Shown here piece by piece: positions 47,060-61,155 of a stretch of DNA of 64,000 bases (positions within the stretch are counted from its first letter, which is position 1; each line of letters opens with the position of its first letter). Location of the stretch: the NCBI GenBank assembly GCA_015680685.1, contig MNCI01027311.1, positions 142,104 to 206,103 of the forward strand, read 5' to 3'. This stretch comes from Gnetum montanum (taxonomy: Eukaryota; Streptophyta; Gnetopsida; Gnetales; Gnetaceae). The notes under the pieces are model-generated. The model worked only from the letters and a program-made list of their open reading frames with translations. It made no database searches and was not told where the DNA came from. A program made the translations under genes and the position numbers.

Positions 47060-47078
47060 TGATGCTAGAAGAAGGACC
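47060..47078 (+). other. Primer-binding-site-like block of C
   Basis: TGATGCTAGAAGAAGGACC, eight bases inside the LTR; the C version of the block in A, B and E. The leader 47079-48283 contains CATGGAAG words and a CCCCACCCCC stretch but no gene. Confidence 0.5.
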
Positions 47079-48283
47079 TTCGCCTAAATTCTATAACTAG
47101 ATCTATTCTTTTTGTTCCCATTTCCAATATTTTTCTTGATTTTTGCAATCAAAACCTTTGATGAATCAATGCTACTATTCCCCACCCCCCACCCCCCGCC
47201 ACTTTCTCATTCCCCCTTGTAATCAAAACTATAACATGGAAGTTCCAAGTAGTTTGGTTTTGGCTTTTCATAGCACTTTCTGTGAATTTTACAACCCATG
47301 GCTAGTGTTGACATCTCCTTCCCCTATTTTTCCTTTTTACTACCAAAAATTTATTCTCTAGTTTCTAAAGGGGATTGTTCAAATCATCCGTGAGTTGGCT
47401 TTCCCTCCACTTTTCTAGGCTAAGAAAATTGATAGCTAGATAAAACTAATTAGTGGAAAAAAACCAACTTTCCACTTTGGTTTTCAGCCTTCCCCCCATG
47501 AATGTTGAGGTAGAAGATGTAAGATTCCCATCATCTCACCGGCCTTATTTTCCTCCCTTTGTCATACCTAGTGTCGAAGCAGTTTGGAGGCCAGAATTGA
47601 AGAGATTTAAAACCAATTTAAAGACCAGATTTTCTTTTATTTCAATTTGAAAATCATTTTCTAATTTTCAAGGCCAAAATTCCCAAGGAATCCAACACTA
47701 CCTTTACCCCTCTTGTAGCAGAAACCTTAGCATGGAAGCTATAGGTGCTTTGGGTGCTGAAATTATACAACATCTACTATGAATTTCTAGAGCAAAGAGA
47801 GCATGAAAGCCTTGATAACCATTTAATTTTTTTGGACACATTTTATAACACTAAACTAACATTGTTTTTCATACCAACCAAGCCTACTTTTTCCTCCTTT
47901 GTGGTAAAAGTTGGCAACTTGCCAAAAGCATCTTTGGAAACTACCAAGTTTCCATTTTGGTCTTCAAACTTTCCCCCCTCCCTCCAATGTTAAAATAAGG
48001 TGTGATATTTTCACTATCTCATCCCCCTTCTTTCCCTCCATTTCATACCCAACATAGAGTTAGTTGGGAGGCCAACTTAGGTAAGCCTTGAAACCAACAT
48101 CATCAATATTCCATTTCTAGTAAAGGGGTAAACCGCCCTCATCCCCCACTTACTAATTATTTTAAGGACATCATTTTTTTCCATTTTCATTTTCTTTAAG
48201 AAATTTTTGAATTTTAGTTATTGGAGTTTACTCCTATTTTACTAGTTATAGCCTATTTTTAATTCATTCTTAGCACTACAACC

Positions 48284-51200
48284 ATGTCTTTTCAACAATC
48301 CACCAAATTGCACCTTAGCCTCCAACAAGCCATGAGGGTGTATGATCCCAAAGACCATGTCATCATGGAGTGTAGGTGATCTTTGAGGATCAAATGGGAG
48401 TCTTGATTTTATAGCCATAAATGAAGATCATTATAACTTCATTTGTGCTTAAATATAGGCAGGCAAGCTAATTCCATGAATTAAAGCTAAGGCCAAAAGA
48501 GAGTTTTAGCTCATACACAGGGATGGAAAAGAGCACATTCCTTCCCTATAAGATGATATTTCTCTTAACAACATCTACTCTAGTGTCCTAGCCCAATTGA
48601 TTATCATGAAAGAGGAAGATGACAAGCCTAGCTTTGAAGAACAATAAGAGGAGAAGGGATGAATTTAAAGTAGAATCTAAACCTAAAAACATCCTGGGAG
48701 GATTATTCTAACAAACATCCCCCAAGGTCACAACACTACCTCTAATACTTTTGTTTTCTTCATGGGCATGGTGCCACCATGTTCCACTCCTTCCTACCCT
48801 ACTACAGTAGATCCCACACTAGTTATAGCCACACATCACACTAAAACAATGTCACAAACAATCAACTATGGCACATCAATGCCATTTTCAACACAATCTC
48901 AATACATAAGACCATCAATGATGGTTTTTACCACAATAAATTTGTTAACTACTCATGTGAGATCTACCATGGAGCCCCAAGCAACATAGGGGTCACACAC
49001 CCCATTTGTGCCTCAAGTACTAGCACAAACACCTTTTCCTTTGTTTGGCCCACAAGTCACAACCATAACGCAATCTCTTCCTTCTAACATGAAACCTATA
49101 ATGGGACCACAAGCCTTACAACAAACACCACAACATTATGTAAAAGCCCTGCAACCTATTGGGCCATCGAAAGGCTTGGATCAAGCCTTCCAAATGAGTC
49201 GAGACCTAATGGAAGATTTGAATAGGCTTAAAGCCTCTACTACAAAAACTGTCAAGATTATGAACTTCTACCAAGACGATCCCATAAGTCTTGTAGTCCC
49301 ACCCTTGACACTTCCTCCTATTGTCCCATTCCCCAATTTAGCAAATATAATGAACAAGGTAACCATAATGCTCACCTTATTACCTTTCTATTTCAATGCT
49401 TACTATTGTATCCATGGCCTCATTCCATCATGAGGATTTTCCCTATGTATTTAACTAGGAAAGCACTTGATTAGTGTCATGCATTGCCCAAAGGATCCAT
49501 ATCCTCTTTGGCGGACATAGTAGCCTAGTTTTTCAACTACTTCAAGAATAACTTGAAGCCTAACATAATGCTTGACTAACTCATGAAGGTCAAGTAGGTG
49601 TCCTCAGAACTTATAAATAAATTCATTCAATGGTGGAATGAACTGATGAATGAAATACTAGAGCCTATAGCTGAAGCCCGCTTGTTAGCCATATTCAAGG
49701 GAGTAGTTAATAACTTCATCAAGTCCAAACTCTACTACCTAAATTCATGGTCTCTTAGCTAAGTGTTCTTGCAAACTAAAAACATAAAGGACACCATAGA
49801 GGCTATTCATGATCTAGCCTATATAGCATATAAAAACCAACACATTCAAAAAAACAAAGAAAAGAGCAAACAAAACAACACTATCATAGCAACTGTAACC
49901 AAGGAAACCAAGACCACAAACCAAGGGCCAAAGGTCAACCCACCCAAGGCCCCTCCTAATAATGACAACAACCAACCATCAACTTCTGGGACCATCACAT
50001 CGACAACAAATAGACCTAACTTCAAAAGGAATGATAGGTCTAAATACACTACATTTCCATTAAAACCATCTAAGTTACTAGACCAACTATTAAGAAGTGG
50101 GTGCATGCAACACAAAAAAATGACCAAAGCCACTCAAAAGAAGTACAAGCAAGTATGCGAAATAGCTAAGGACCCCACTTAGGCAATGAAGGATGATCCC
50201 TAGTTACCTAGATACTTCAAGCTAGACCACCTATGTCATTATCATCAACTACCTAGTCATGATATAGAGTTCTACCTTGTGTTGAAGTATGATCTACAAA
50301 GGATGATAGATAGGGCAAAATAGGTCTTAGATGCTTATAACCCAGTTTAGCCACAAAACAAATTGATGCAGGTCTACAAAGACCCATTGAATGCTAACGA
50401 TAGCTCCTATGTTATTTTATCATTCAACATCAATGATAATCAAAGACTTGCTAGAGAGTCATTCATGATTCAAGTACCCCCTCTACAATGAAAGAGCCTC
50501 TTCAGCTTTCCATAGCTCAAGATCTCCCTTCATTGTGAGAGTACCATCACGAATGCCTCTAAGGAAAGCTTTTGTTATCAAAGTCTCTCAAGCCAATACA
50601 ACCCAAACAACCATTTCATAAACAACTACACAATGACCTCCTATGATGGTTGATGCTACTGCCTCTTCCTTATAGAAAATGGCTAACAACCAAAAAACTA
50701 TAGCCAAAGAAGGGAAGAAGCATAAGCAAAAGCCTAACAACAAGGGAGATAAGTAGATTGAGGTATGAAAGGAAGTGAGCCCACATAAGCCCACTCACAT
50801 TTCAGCTATACCCATAACCTCATCTACCCCCATCCCCTTTAACCAATAAGCCATAGGATGACATCAAAGCCCATAACCAAGACAACAAGGAAGAGAGACA
50901 ATAGCCAAAGCCTAAAGCTAAAGTTTGCATTTTGGGACTCATGGAGGAAGTAAAGTAAAACCATAATCACAAGCCCATGCCCAATGACAAAAACTTCCTT
51001 AGTGTAATAGACCAAGGTAGATAATCCATTAAACAAAAAAAAAACCCTAAGCTTATATGACTTGATCATGACTTCCGTCACACATCTTGAGGTGCTAGTC
51101 AGAATGTTGACCTCCATACCTATTAGTGAGGATATTCCTGCTAATGAGGAATTCATCCATGTAGTCATGATTCCTCCATTTCTAGGGAAGGAGAAATCAA

Positions 51201-51331
51201 CACCCTTAACATTTCATGATAGCAAAATTAAGGTTAATCCCTAGAATGGAAAAGTAACTATAGCCCCTTTATTCATAACCATACGCACAGGACAATTTAA
51301 AATACATCATGTGCCTATTGATGATGGAGTT
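48284..51331 (+). pseudogene. gag-protease of element C
   Basis: Start MSFQQSTKLHLSLQQAM at 48284. The N-terminal part has several frame breaks; a Pro/Gln/Thr-rich part is open at 48762-49433 with KGLDQAFQMSRDLMEDLNRL and IMNFYQDDPIS. After a frameshift near 49340 comes the gag core (KFIQWWNELMNEILEPI, VVNNFIKSKLYYL, AYIAYKNQHIQKNKEK), CMQHKKMTKATQKKY near 50110, and the zinc motif CHYHQLPSHDIEFY near 50240 (last Cys replaced). The protease start VPIDDGV lies at 51320, where a single N and a wrongly placed contig interrupt the sequence, so the rest of protease is missing. Decay is heavier than in A or E. Confidence 0.8.
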
Positions 51332-51333
51332 NA

Positions 51334-52022
51334 ATGTGGTAATAGGCTAAGTAAAGAGAGCTATAGTAATGAAAGGTATGTTTGCTAGTTTTAGGCCATT
51401 ACGAGCATAGGTTATATAGCTTTACTAGTTTAAGACCATGGAAAGCCATGTTGCCAGTTTAGATTCTTAGCAAATTGTAGTGCTAGTTCAACGTCTTAGT
51501 GCAGATGTGGTCTAGAAGAGATGCTTTTTCAATGTTTAAAACATAAAGAAAGATAAAGAAAGGTTATAGAAAGCAGGTAAAAATGCAAATGAATTTAGGT
51601 TACATGCATAGGCTATGTGCATAAAGAGTAAAGATATAATAAATTACAAAAGNAAAGTTCACCTTAACCTTCCCATGCCCCTACAACATATAGCCTTACT
51701 TTTCTTTTGTAATTTATTATATCTTTACTCTTTATGCACATAGCCTATGCATGTAACCTAAATTCATTTGCATTTTTACCTGTTTTCTATAACCTTTCTT
51801 TATCTTTCTTTATGTTTTAAACATTGAAAAAGCATCTCTTCTAGACCACATCTGCACTAAGACGTTGAACTAGCACTACAATTTGCTAAGAATCTAAACT
51901 GGCAACATGGCTTTCCATGGTCTTAAACTAGTAAAGCTATATAACCTATGCTCGTAATGGCCTAAAACTAGCAAACATACCTTTCATTACTATAGCTCTC
52001 TTTACTTAGCCTATTACCACAT
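51334..52022. repeat. 319-bp near-perfect inverted repeat, probable assembly error
   Basis: 51334-51652 is the reverse complement of 51704-52022 with about one mismatch. The left arm is exactly bounded by single N positions at 51332 and 51653, so it looks like a contig placed in reverse and duplicating the right arm. The right arm is probably the true sequence, as its TAAACTAGC words (51890-51975) have the expected orientation. Confidence 0.85.
51886..51985 (+). repeat. TAAACTAGC array 1 of C
   Basis: Three to four units with TCTTAAACTAGTAAAG and GGCCTAAAACTAGCAA, between protease and the antisense gene. Mirrored in the suspect left arm at about 51371-51470. Confidence 0.7.
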
Positions 52023-52199
52023 CGATTATCCATTTGATTTTTATAACCAAAAACATCAACATTGTCATTTTCAAGGTTTACAACATTTACAATATTTACT
52101 ACTACTATAAATGCATATAGCCAAAATAAAATCAATATGTAAATTTAAAATTAAAATGTCTATAACATACATAGCCATGGCTACACTATGTGGAAAAAA

Positions 52200-55100
52200 T
52201 GTCAAAGAATAATGACCATCTATAACATAGTCTTGGCTAATCATTTCCATCAACATAAAAATAGAAACAAGCTAACACTAAAGGAGGTTGTTGAGTGGCA
52301 TCCAAAGGAGGAAGTGGTGGGTCATTCCCACTCTCATCGTTGGGGCTACCAATGTCTCCTAAGGCCTAAAATGCAACAACATATAGTTAGTTAGTAACCC
52401 ATACCAAAAACCATGACTTAAAAAAACAAATACTAAAACATAAAATATATCAAACTTGCAGAGAATCCATTGCTTCCAAGGGTATATGTGGAAGGCCTTC
52501 CTCCAAATGACGGAGGATCTTATCCTCTGTCATGTTGACCTAGTCAACATCCCCAAGATCAATGCTAGAAAGAATGATAGTCCTATGTATAGGAGTCCAA
52601 GTAGGAGGTTCATGGGTGGAAATAGTTATAAAGGTCTCACCTACAACTATAGTGATATAAAGAGTAGGGGATTGCTCCACCTTGAGAGTACAACCCTAAA
52701 TTTGATAAAAACTCTCCACCTAGATCCCTTCAATGAATATCTCTCTCTAGTGTTGTTTAACCAACTCCTCCTTAATCCCATTTAGGTAGGCCTCATGATT
52801 TCCCTTATACTAATGCTTGTGGGCCTTTAGTATTTTGTCCCACACCAAGACCCAAGTGTAGTGATCCTTCCAGTCCTCGACCTTTTGGAAGATGAGGTCC
52901 ATCTACATACATTGTTCTACCATCTCCCGTAGGATTGCTACTTTGTCTTGAACAACATGCCAATGCTAGGCCCATGTGATCTCCTTAGTCTATAACTTCC
53001 TTGAGTTAGCCACTTGGGCTTTCACAAAGGCTTTCTAATCTCAGAGATCTCTAATTATGTCCTCCTGCCTTAGAGTCTTTTCCCTTAAGGTCATAACTTT
53101 CTCCAAAGGGATTTGTTGGACCTCTCTAGCTCCCATGAAATGTTTGCACACAAGATTACTAAATTAGTAGTGGTCTCTTACAACTTCACTAGTACACTAA
53201 ACACATTATAGGGAAGATTAGGTAAGGATTCTATCTCCATGTCTCTGCTAGGGTTCCACTCCATATAGGGTACTACACAAGCACAAAATACAACCATAAA
53301 ACAAAACATAAGATAGCCGTCATGCAAGTGAAGCACACAACTGAAGCACATAAAATGAAGTCCTTACCTATTTTAGGGATGACCTAATGCAATCAATTGA
53401 TGATGTCCCTAGCCATCCCACATAGGAACTCTACTTTATCTAGAGTCTCTACCCATGGTTTCACATGAAACTTGGGAATCCAAGCTTTTGTTGGTGGCTT
53501 AAAAACTACTGTAATCATAACAATCATCAAAAGGTTAGGATGACAACCAAAGATAACTAATGAGATATAACAAAAATAATAAAGCATAGGCATAACCTGG
53601 CTCCCTCTTGTCTCCATCCTCTGAAATTATGATGGGAGAAGTATCTGGTATTACCTCACCAAATAACACATCTAAATCATCTATACTTGCATCAGCAAAT
53701 CCTTCAACCATAGGTTTCTTTAGGAGTGCCTCTTCTACATGCCTTTGTTCTACTTCCAAGGTAGCTTGGGCTACTATAACCTAATGCTTATCTACAATCA
53801 TAGCACATAGAAAACTAGTTAACACATCAAACCATAAAGTAGCCATAAAATTTTTAAACATAAAATAGCCAAGTTAAAACAAAGCATACCTACAACTACT
53901 TGCTATGTTGGCTTAAGATTAGACTTGAGCTTCTTTCGGGTAGGCTAATCTAATGCTGGGGGTGCCTCCTCCATAGGCCTCTTGAGTTTCTCCCTAGTTT
54001 CTCCCTCAGCCTTCATACACCATTGTCTGGCATCTTGGACACTATTAAGAAATGAGAGGGACTCATCATCATCACTCCTATTAGGAGACTCATACTGCCT
54101 AACATCAATATTCTTAGTGATGATGGATAATGTATCAACATTTTGGGCCTACACTATTGGATAAATGTTCTTTATTCAAGGCCTAGAAAGTTGGCTTGGG
54201 TCTTGGGAAATCCATCGTCCATTCCTATGCACCACCATAAAATCCATAAACCACCTTAGATAACCTGTAAAAAATGAAAATTGCATATTAATTATCATAT
54301 AAGTATTATCATGGAGTCTAAGAATCTCCTCTCAAAGCCCAGTAGCCAAAGCAACTACCCAATCAAATCTAATGCCTTCCATTAGGATCTTCTTAAAGGT
54401 CCACCCCTATGCTAGGTCAATTATCTTCTTTTCTGATAGTAGGTTGGGAAATGCACAAGACCTAAACATAGAATATGATTCCTTTACATTAAGGTTCATG
54501 AAGCTATCCATCAAAATTCTAGAGTGGTCCATGTTGGCACCAAGCCATTCTAGAACTTTCTCATGATGGCTTCATTCCCTTACTATCTTGGTGGAGACCT
54601 TTACCTCGTCAAAAAGGATACCAAACAAGTTGTGAAAGAGGCCAACACCTACATCCATGTTCACCTTCACACCTCAGATGATGGTGCTAAAACAACCAAC
54701 TTTCTCATTGAAGGAGTCAATGACATGCAACATCTCTGCAATGGGAATGGAAGGAATAGGAGCCACGAATACATTGAACAAACCTACATGATGGATGTTT
54801 ACTTGAACATATCCAAGTGTCTATCCCTGTAGCCACTCCTGTGCTGATGTCACTTCACCAAACTTTAGGATGAGGGTATCCCCACGATGTGAACCTAAAA
54901 AAAACCAACATGGAAGGACTTGTGAAGCAATAACCAAAGTTTAGCATCAATATGATAAATTTCAATGATTATGCAAAGTAATAGAACACTCAAAGTTATA
55001 ACCATACAAACACTAGAAATTATAGCCTTTATGTTTACCTTTCCTTTTTTGTTGTAGTGTGGAGATCCCAACTACAATGGTCTAATCTGTGCTATTGGAA

Positions 55101-55830
55101 TCTACCCACTAGTTGTGCATCATCCTAACATCCTTAGACTTTTTGTATACATTGTTAAACCTGGTGTCGTATTCATCAAAGTCCCCTCTTAACTATTGAT
55201 ACATAGCAATTTTGATTTCAGGACTCTTGATAAATTCATCCAAAGCAATTTGAGCCACTACTAGGATTTGATCATTGATGATCAAGTCTTAATCAATGAC
55301 CTTGTACCTACAAGAAATTGTAAAATCAATGAAGTGGCCAAAAGCATAAAAGCATTACAATAACCATGTTTATCCTTGTAGATGGTACATGGTGCCAAGC
55401 AGGTGGTAGAATAATGTGTGGGCTCTATGCACCACCATCAGAGTATTGTTAGTATTATACTAACTATACTCTAGCATTATCTAGAACTCTAAAAGGTAAT
55501 GTGAACTTATGACATCTGCTAGTCTCCCTATAGTCTTAGGAAGTGGCCTATCAGTAATATATCTAGCAATTAGGCTAGATTCCCAAGGCAATAGGGTCTC
55601 CACAAAAACCCCAACTACATTTCTAGACAAATGTAACCACAACATCACATTGAAGTTCCTGAGGTAGGCAAAGAAGTCCCTTGCCCTAGGCTAGAACCAC
55701 AACAAGAGCTTCTCGAAAGGCATGTCATCTGGTGGGGTGTTGATCTTAGGATTACCAATGTAGCACAAGATACCAACCAACTCCACTATGATGAGGATAG
55801 GCCTCAAAAAGATCTTACATGAAGCAAAGA
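52200..55830 (-). pseudogene. Antisense gene of element C (function unknown)
   Basis: Minus strand, in the protease-RT spacer. From the N-terminus: VELVGILCYIGNPKINTPPD (55775-55715), VVGVFVETLLPWESSLIA and YITDRPLPKTIGRL (to about 55530), AQIALDEFIKSPEIKIAM (about 55260), then FGEVTSAQEWLQG, APIPSIPIAEMLHVIDSF and LEWLGANMD (54900-54550), and a long region to 53940 with FSFFTGYLRWFMDFMVVHRN. After apparent introns come DASIDDLDVLFGEVIPDTSP (53690), KPWVETLDKVEFLCGM (53470), MTEDKILRHLEEGLPHIPLE (52510) and an acidic end near 52330-52250. Blocks and order match A and E. It is the copy that best shows the N-terminal end. No known family recognised. Confidence 0.65.
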
Positions 55831-58024
55831 AAAAAATATTATAACTAATTGAAATTTCTTTAAAAAATTAGATAAAACATCTATTCAAACATGAAATTAG
55901 CCTATGTAAAAAGCTCTAATGTGTTTATCTAAATTAGTCTAAGTAATTTCAAAAGAAAACATTATTACAACCTTGCATAACCTTGAATCATGACCAATTG
56001 GAATTTCTTAACAAATTTAGGAAAAACTTCCTAAGTCAAAGGTGAAATTAGCCTCTATAAAAAGCTCTTAGGTGTTTATCTAAATTAGCTTAAGAAATTC
56101 CATAAAAGGATTGTTACCATATTTTATAGCCTTTATAGCTAAAACTAAGTCTTAGTCTTTGATTAAGATTTTGTGAGATGGTGGATCAGAAAGGGTGATG
56201 TGTACTGATACATTGTTAATATCAATAGAACTTATTTTTGGGGTCCGACATCCCCCCTAAATTTGGAAAAATCATCTAAGTTATGCACAAATTTAGAAAA
56301 AGCATGATAAATGTAGAAAAAGACACGTAGCCATAGTAAAAGCTTATTTAAAATAGAAAAAGATTTTACTCTTCTTGAAAAATAAAATTTAAGCATTAAT
56401 ATTACATGTTTACAAAATAAAAACATAAGTTATACATATCAACCACTTCTATTTTGAAATGGGTAATGTACTACAACCATGAGTTTTACCTTGATTCACA
56501 CAACCATAGCAACAAAAAGATTCATAAAAACTTTATTTGAGGTCAAAATGGAGTGATTCTACTACCGTTTGGAAGCTTAAATCAAGCACTATGCAGCCAT
56601 GCTTAGAAAAATTCAAAGCCTTTCCCGTTTATGCAGGAAAAATTCATCAACCTAGACAATAATCCAAAAATGGCACAAACATCGTTATTACACATGCTTT
56701 GTAAAAAATTCATAGAAAATTTATTTGAAGCCCAATCAAAGTGATTCCACATCCATTAGAAAGCTGAAGCCAATGCCTATGGAATTTTGACTAGAAAATA
56801 GCCAAAACCTCTGCCATTTCTCTACAAAAAATTCAAAAATTCACATAAAATTTCAAAAGTAGCACAAACAACCTCACTGCACAACATTAGGAAAACAACC
56901 ATAACATCTTCATTTCAAGGTCAAATTAAGTGAGAAAAAAGCCATCAAAAAGCTTAAACAAAGGGCTAAAAACCAATAACCTTTACTTTTATAAATGTGT
57001 AGCCACTCCACCAAGAAAAAATATACAACTTTGCTTACTTTTTTCATATCAAAATTTCAAAAATCTCAAAACCTAGATTTCATATAGCCATGAAAACAAT
57101 TGAAATAGCCAAAACCATTGAAACCCATTAAAAATCAAATCAAAATAATATGGTATTATTTTTTTAAAATTTAATTTTAACAAATCCTAAGGCCTAGATC
57201 TTAAAAAGATGACCACACCCCATAATTTTGGGGAAAAAGCATGAAACAGCAAATCCTATTTTCAGAATCAAATCTATGAAAGCTAAAGTAATGAAACAAG
57301 TATAAATCTACATGGAAGTAGCCAAAATAGGAGGTGGGATTTCATAAAAATTCCATTTTAATCCCTCCATTTAAGTAGATCAAAAAATAATAACCCTAAC
57401 ACATGGAAAATAAAACTTGAAAAACCTTAGAAAAAAGGCAAAAATAGGTAGAAATGCCTACCTTGGAGTAGTAAAAAAATAAGCCTAGATGGACATGGGC
57501 CTGGGAATTTCTTTTAACTCCTAATAATGTTCATCCATCTTTTAAGTTATAGGATTTTGGCTCTTTCCCCCTCGTTGCTTTGGCGTCATGGCAGGCACGT
57601 TAGGAATGGCTAAAATTGAAGAAGGATGAGAGGTCAATGTTGGCTATGAGGATGATGAGAGGCTTCCACACTAAGAGCCCTCCTCCAATGCATTGTTGAT
57701 GTAGAATGAAAATTGTGATGAAAACTTGCAAATTTTGATATATAAAACTCATCTAAAACCTAAACTCACATCTTGAAACCCTAGCTACCAGTTCAATCCA
57801 CCATAACTATAAGTGCACTAACATGCAAGGGAGGAAAGTCTAGTTCACATTAGTCTTAGGTGGGAAGAAACTTAACTTTTAAAAATTTTAAAATTTTGGA
57901 TTGTGGACCACACCCTAGGCCTTCACTGTTAACCCAAACTTGCAACATTGAGTTTTTAACCAATTTTGACACTTAAAACATTATGGAAACCTTAACCTTG
58001 TGCATGCACATTAGTTATACCATT
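55831..58024. other. AT-rich spacer upstream of the C antisense gene
   Basis: 2.2 kb with no conserved frame. Contains a diverged internal duplication (about 55850-55970 and 56000-56115, both with GGAATTTCTTAACAAA-like and AGCTCTTAGGTGTTTATCTA-like stretches) and many CCAAAACCATT-type words. Confidence 0.45.
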
Positions 58025-61000
58025 CCTAGTGTGGAAACATGGCTATTATTGTAAAAAATCATTAGAATTACAAATATTTTCAATTTTTGGTAATCCAAAC
58101 CTACCTTTTTCAACCTCAAGTTTTCAAATGTGGGTAAAACATGAGCAAGGCTAAACACTATGGATTTCCACACTTGGACAGTAGTGCTGAGCATGGAAGA
58201 AGTGGGGTAAAACTCACTCTTATGTCCTAGCACTTATATAGCACATTTTTGACACCAACATGGGTCCCACATGACCTAGAACCCATGCAAGCATCTTTGA
58301 CAACAGCAAAATTTCACTAAACATAGTAAAAAAGGTCAAAATATAGGATTTGGTGTTTTCCATGCTAGGGAATGCTTCTTCCACATTTCACCCATTACCC
58401 TTAGCATGGATAGATGGAGAGGAAGCTAAATAATGATCTAAATTAATTTCCTAATAACCATTTCTTAATTCTCGGTGACTGGTAGACATTGCTGCAACCC
58501 TTTGGAGCTTTCAAAAGCCCCAAAGGTGGTTAAACATGGCACAAAACTACCATTCCCCTCTCATACACAATGGGTCCATCATGCTCAGCATGGAAGAAAA
58601 GGGAGAGATTACATGAGACACTTATAAGCATCAAGATTATCAAATCTTAACACCCAACATTGATCGTCGATACCAGCAAACCTAGAGGTTGACATGCATG
58701 GTCAATCAATTGTTAATTTCGCCTAGATTTGACTTTCTTAATTGGGTGAGACCTCTTCCATGTTGAGCCTTCCACCCTTAGTGTGGAAAAAGGGGTAACC
58801 TTGAAAACCCCCTCATAGTGTCCAAAATGATTAGATCTTAACCTAAGGCACTGAAGGCCAACACTAGCATCCCTACAAACACTCATGCATAGCCAGATTG
58901 ACCATAAAGGGATCAAAAAGCTTTTTCCCTAATTTTCCACACTAATCATGAAATCCCTAGCATGGAAAAATGTGGGAAAGTTCAAAACTTACCTAATGGC
59001 CATTGAAACAGCCAAATTTCGACATCAAGTGGTAGCAGTTGAGACTAGCAATCTTAGGCACCTGCATGCAAAACTAAAAGTGACCACAAAGGGTCAAAAT
59101 GCTTTTTCCAAAATTTTCCATGCTACAAATGGAAGCCCTAGCATGGAAAAATGGGAACAGCTAAAAAGATACCTAGTAACCCTTAAAATAGTCAAATTTT
59201 AACATCAAATGTTAGCAGTCGACACGAGTAATCTTGGAAGCCACCAAAAGTGAAACAACATGAACAAAAAGCTTTTCCCAAAATTTTCCATGATAAAAAT
59301 GGAAGCACCAACATGGAAAAATGGGTGGAAGTCCAAAAACCACACATCAACCTTCAAAAAACAAAATTTTGACACCAGGCATTGACCATCATCACTAGCA
59401 ACCCCAAGGACCTACATGCATGATAAAAAACAAGGAATTTTCTCTCCATTTTTCCACTCTAGAAATACTATCCCCAACATGGAAAAAGAGGGGGAAGCTC
59501 AAAAACTACTTGGAGAACCTATAAAATAACCAATTTTGACTTCAAACCCTAGCCTTTGACCCTGGTAGTTTTAGAGGCTAACATGCATGATTAATTGAAG
59601 TTAAAACTAGGCTAAATCTAAGTTTTATGGTGTCTCCATGCTAGGAATACCCCCCCCCCCCCCCCCCCCCCATTTGATATCCATAATGACCATATAAGAA
59701 CATTAACTAAACTTACATATGCTCTAGGACTCTATCAACATTGTTTGAAGCCTTCAAACTTCAAGAAACTAATGTTAGAAGGCCAAAAATGGATTCCACC
59801 TAATTTTCCACATTGAGCTCTCCATCCCTAGCATGTAAAAAGGTGGAATTCTAAAAATACTTAGATATATCCAAAATGATCAAAATTTGACACCAAATAA
59901 AGGTCCTTTATCCCAATAACCCCGAAGGCTGACATGCATAGTCGATTCAGGTTAACATTAACCTAGATCTAAGTTACATGATTCTTCCATGCTAAGGATA
60001 CATTTTTCCATTCTAAGGATGGTATCCCTAGCATGGAAACATAAGGGGAACTTTTTTGGAACTCATAAACACCTTAGAATGACATTAAATGACCTTTCAT
60101 GCACTCTAGAACCCTTTCAATAGCCATTAGAGCCCTTAAACTTCACAAAACTGATCCCACATGGTTAAAAAGTGGTTACCCATAATTTTCCATAATGAGA
60201 GCTCCATACCTAGTGTTGAAAAAGGAAAGAATCCAAAAGAAACCACTTAGGAATGTTCAAAACTATTAAATTTTAACATGGATCCCTAACCGTTAACCCT
60301 TGCAACTCTAAGAGGTAACATGCATCGTCAATTGTGATCCAAATTGGTCTAGATCTAGGATTCTTACTTCTTCCATGCAAGAGTAAATTTCCTAGTGTGG
60401 AAACTATGGGAAGCTTCTTTTCCACTAGAGGCAAGATGGCACTCCCAAAAGCCAAATATCTTACTAGAGAAGTCCAAGATCTCATAGCCTTAAGATTTTG
60501 CTTGTCTAATCTCATTTCAACTTCAAAAATCCATTCCTCCCATTCTTCCATGCTAGAGTAACTCTCCCAACATGGAAATATGGAGAATGACCTTAAGTTC
60601 CCTTAAACAGCCTTCAAACATGCCCGAAATCAACCAAAAAACTTACAGAATTGAAGTCTACAATCCTAGGGGCCCAAAAACCTAGTCATGCTCCAAAATT
60701 ACTCTAAATTTATAAAATAATTTTTTCCTTATTTTCCATCCTAAAGATACTATGCCTAGTGTGGAAAAATGGCAAAATCTATTTTCACACCTATTGACAC
60801 TCAAAATGGCCTCAAATTACCTCGAAACAAAGCTGGGAGATGCACAAGTTCCAGATCTAAACTTCAATTGCCTATTTAACCATATTTGATCTTATTTTTG
60901 CTTTGATTTATGTTCTACATGCTAAAACACCCATTTTCCACACTAGCTAGTGTGGAAACAAGGGGGGAAGACTTCAAAACCTACTTTTTGACATTTACAG

Positions 61001-61155
61001 ACCTTTGGAGTGCTTAATTTTGAGGGATATGACCGTGTGCTACCTTAGAAAGGTCCTAGAATCTCAATTTTGGACCTCTAAGCATCCCAAAGCCTATGTT
61101 CCTCAGTTCCTACACTAAGGATCCTTGTTTCCATGATGAGCCTAGTGTGGAAGCC
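58025..61155. repeat. About 18-unit dyad repeat array (165-200 bp period) in C
   Basis: Diverged tandem units, each centred on a dyad of the form TTTTCCATGCTA - spacer - CCCTAGCATGGAAAA (clear centres near 58370, 58770, 58945, 59125, 59295, 59460, 59820, 60000, 60190, 60380, 60550, 60745, 60945 and 61120). Between centres, units share words such as AATTTTGACATCAA, CTAGCAATC and CATGCATG. The same TAGCATGGAA word occurs in the LTR of C. The array lies 5' of the antisense gene. Confidence 0.8.
59650..59671. repeat. Poly-C run of 22
   Basis: Homopolymer inside one unit of the dyad array; its length in an assembly is unreliable. Confidence 0.9.

Noticed and set aside
46838-47993. Small open frames in the LTR end and leader of C
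   Set aside because: Lie in LTR and leader sequence; no similarity to coding parts of the sister elements.
51334-52022. Hairpin small-RNA locus or foldback transposon
   Set aside because: Arms are bounded by single N and have practically no divergence, unlike everything around them; assembly misjoin is simpler.
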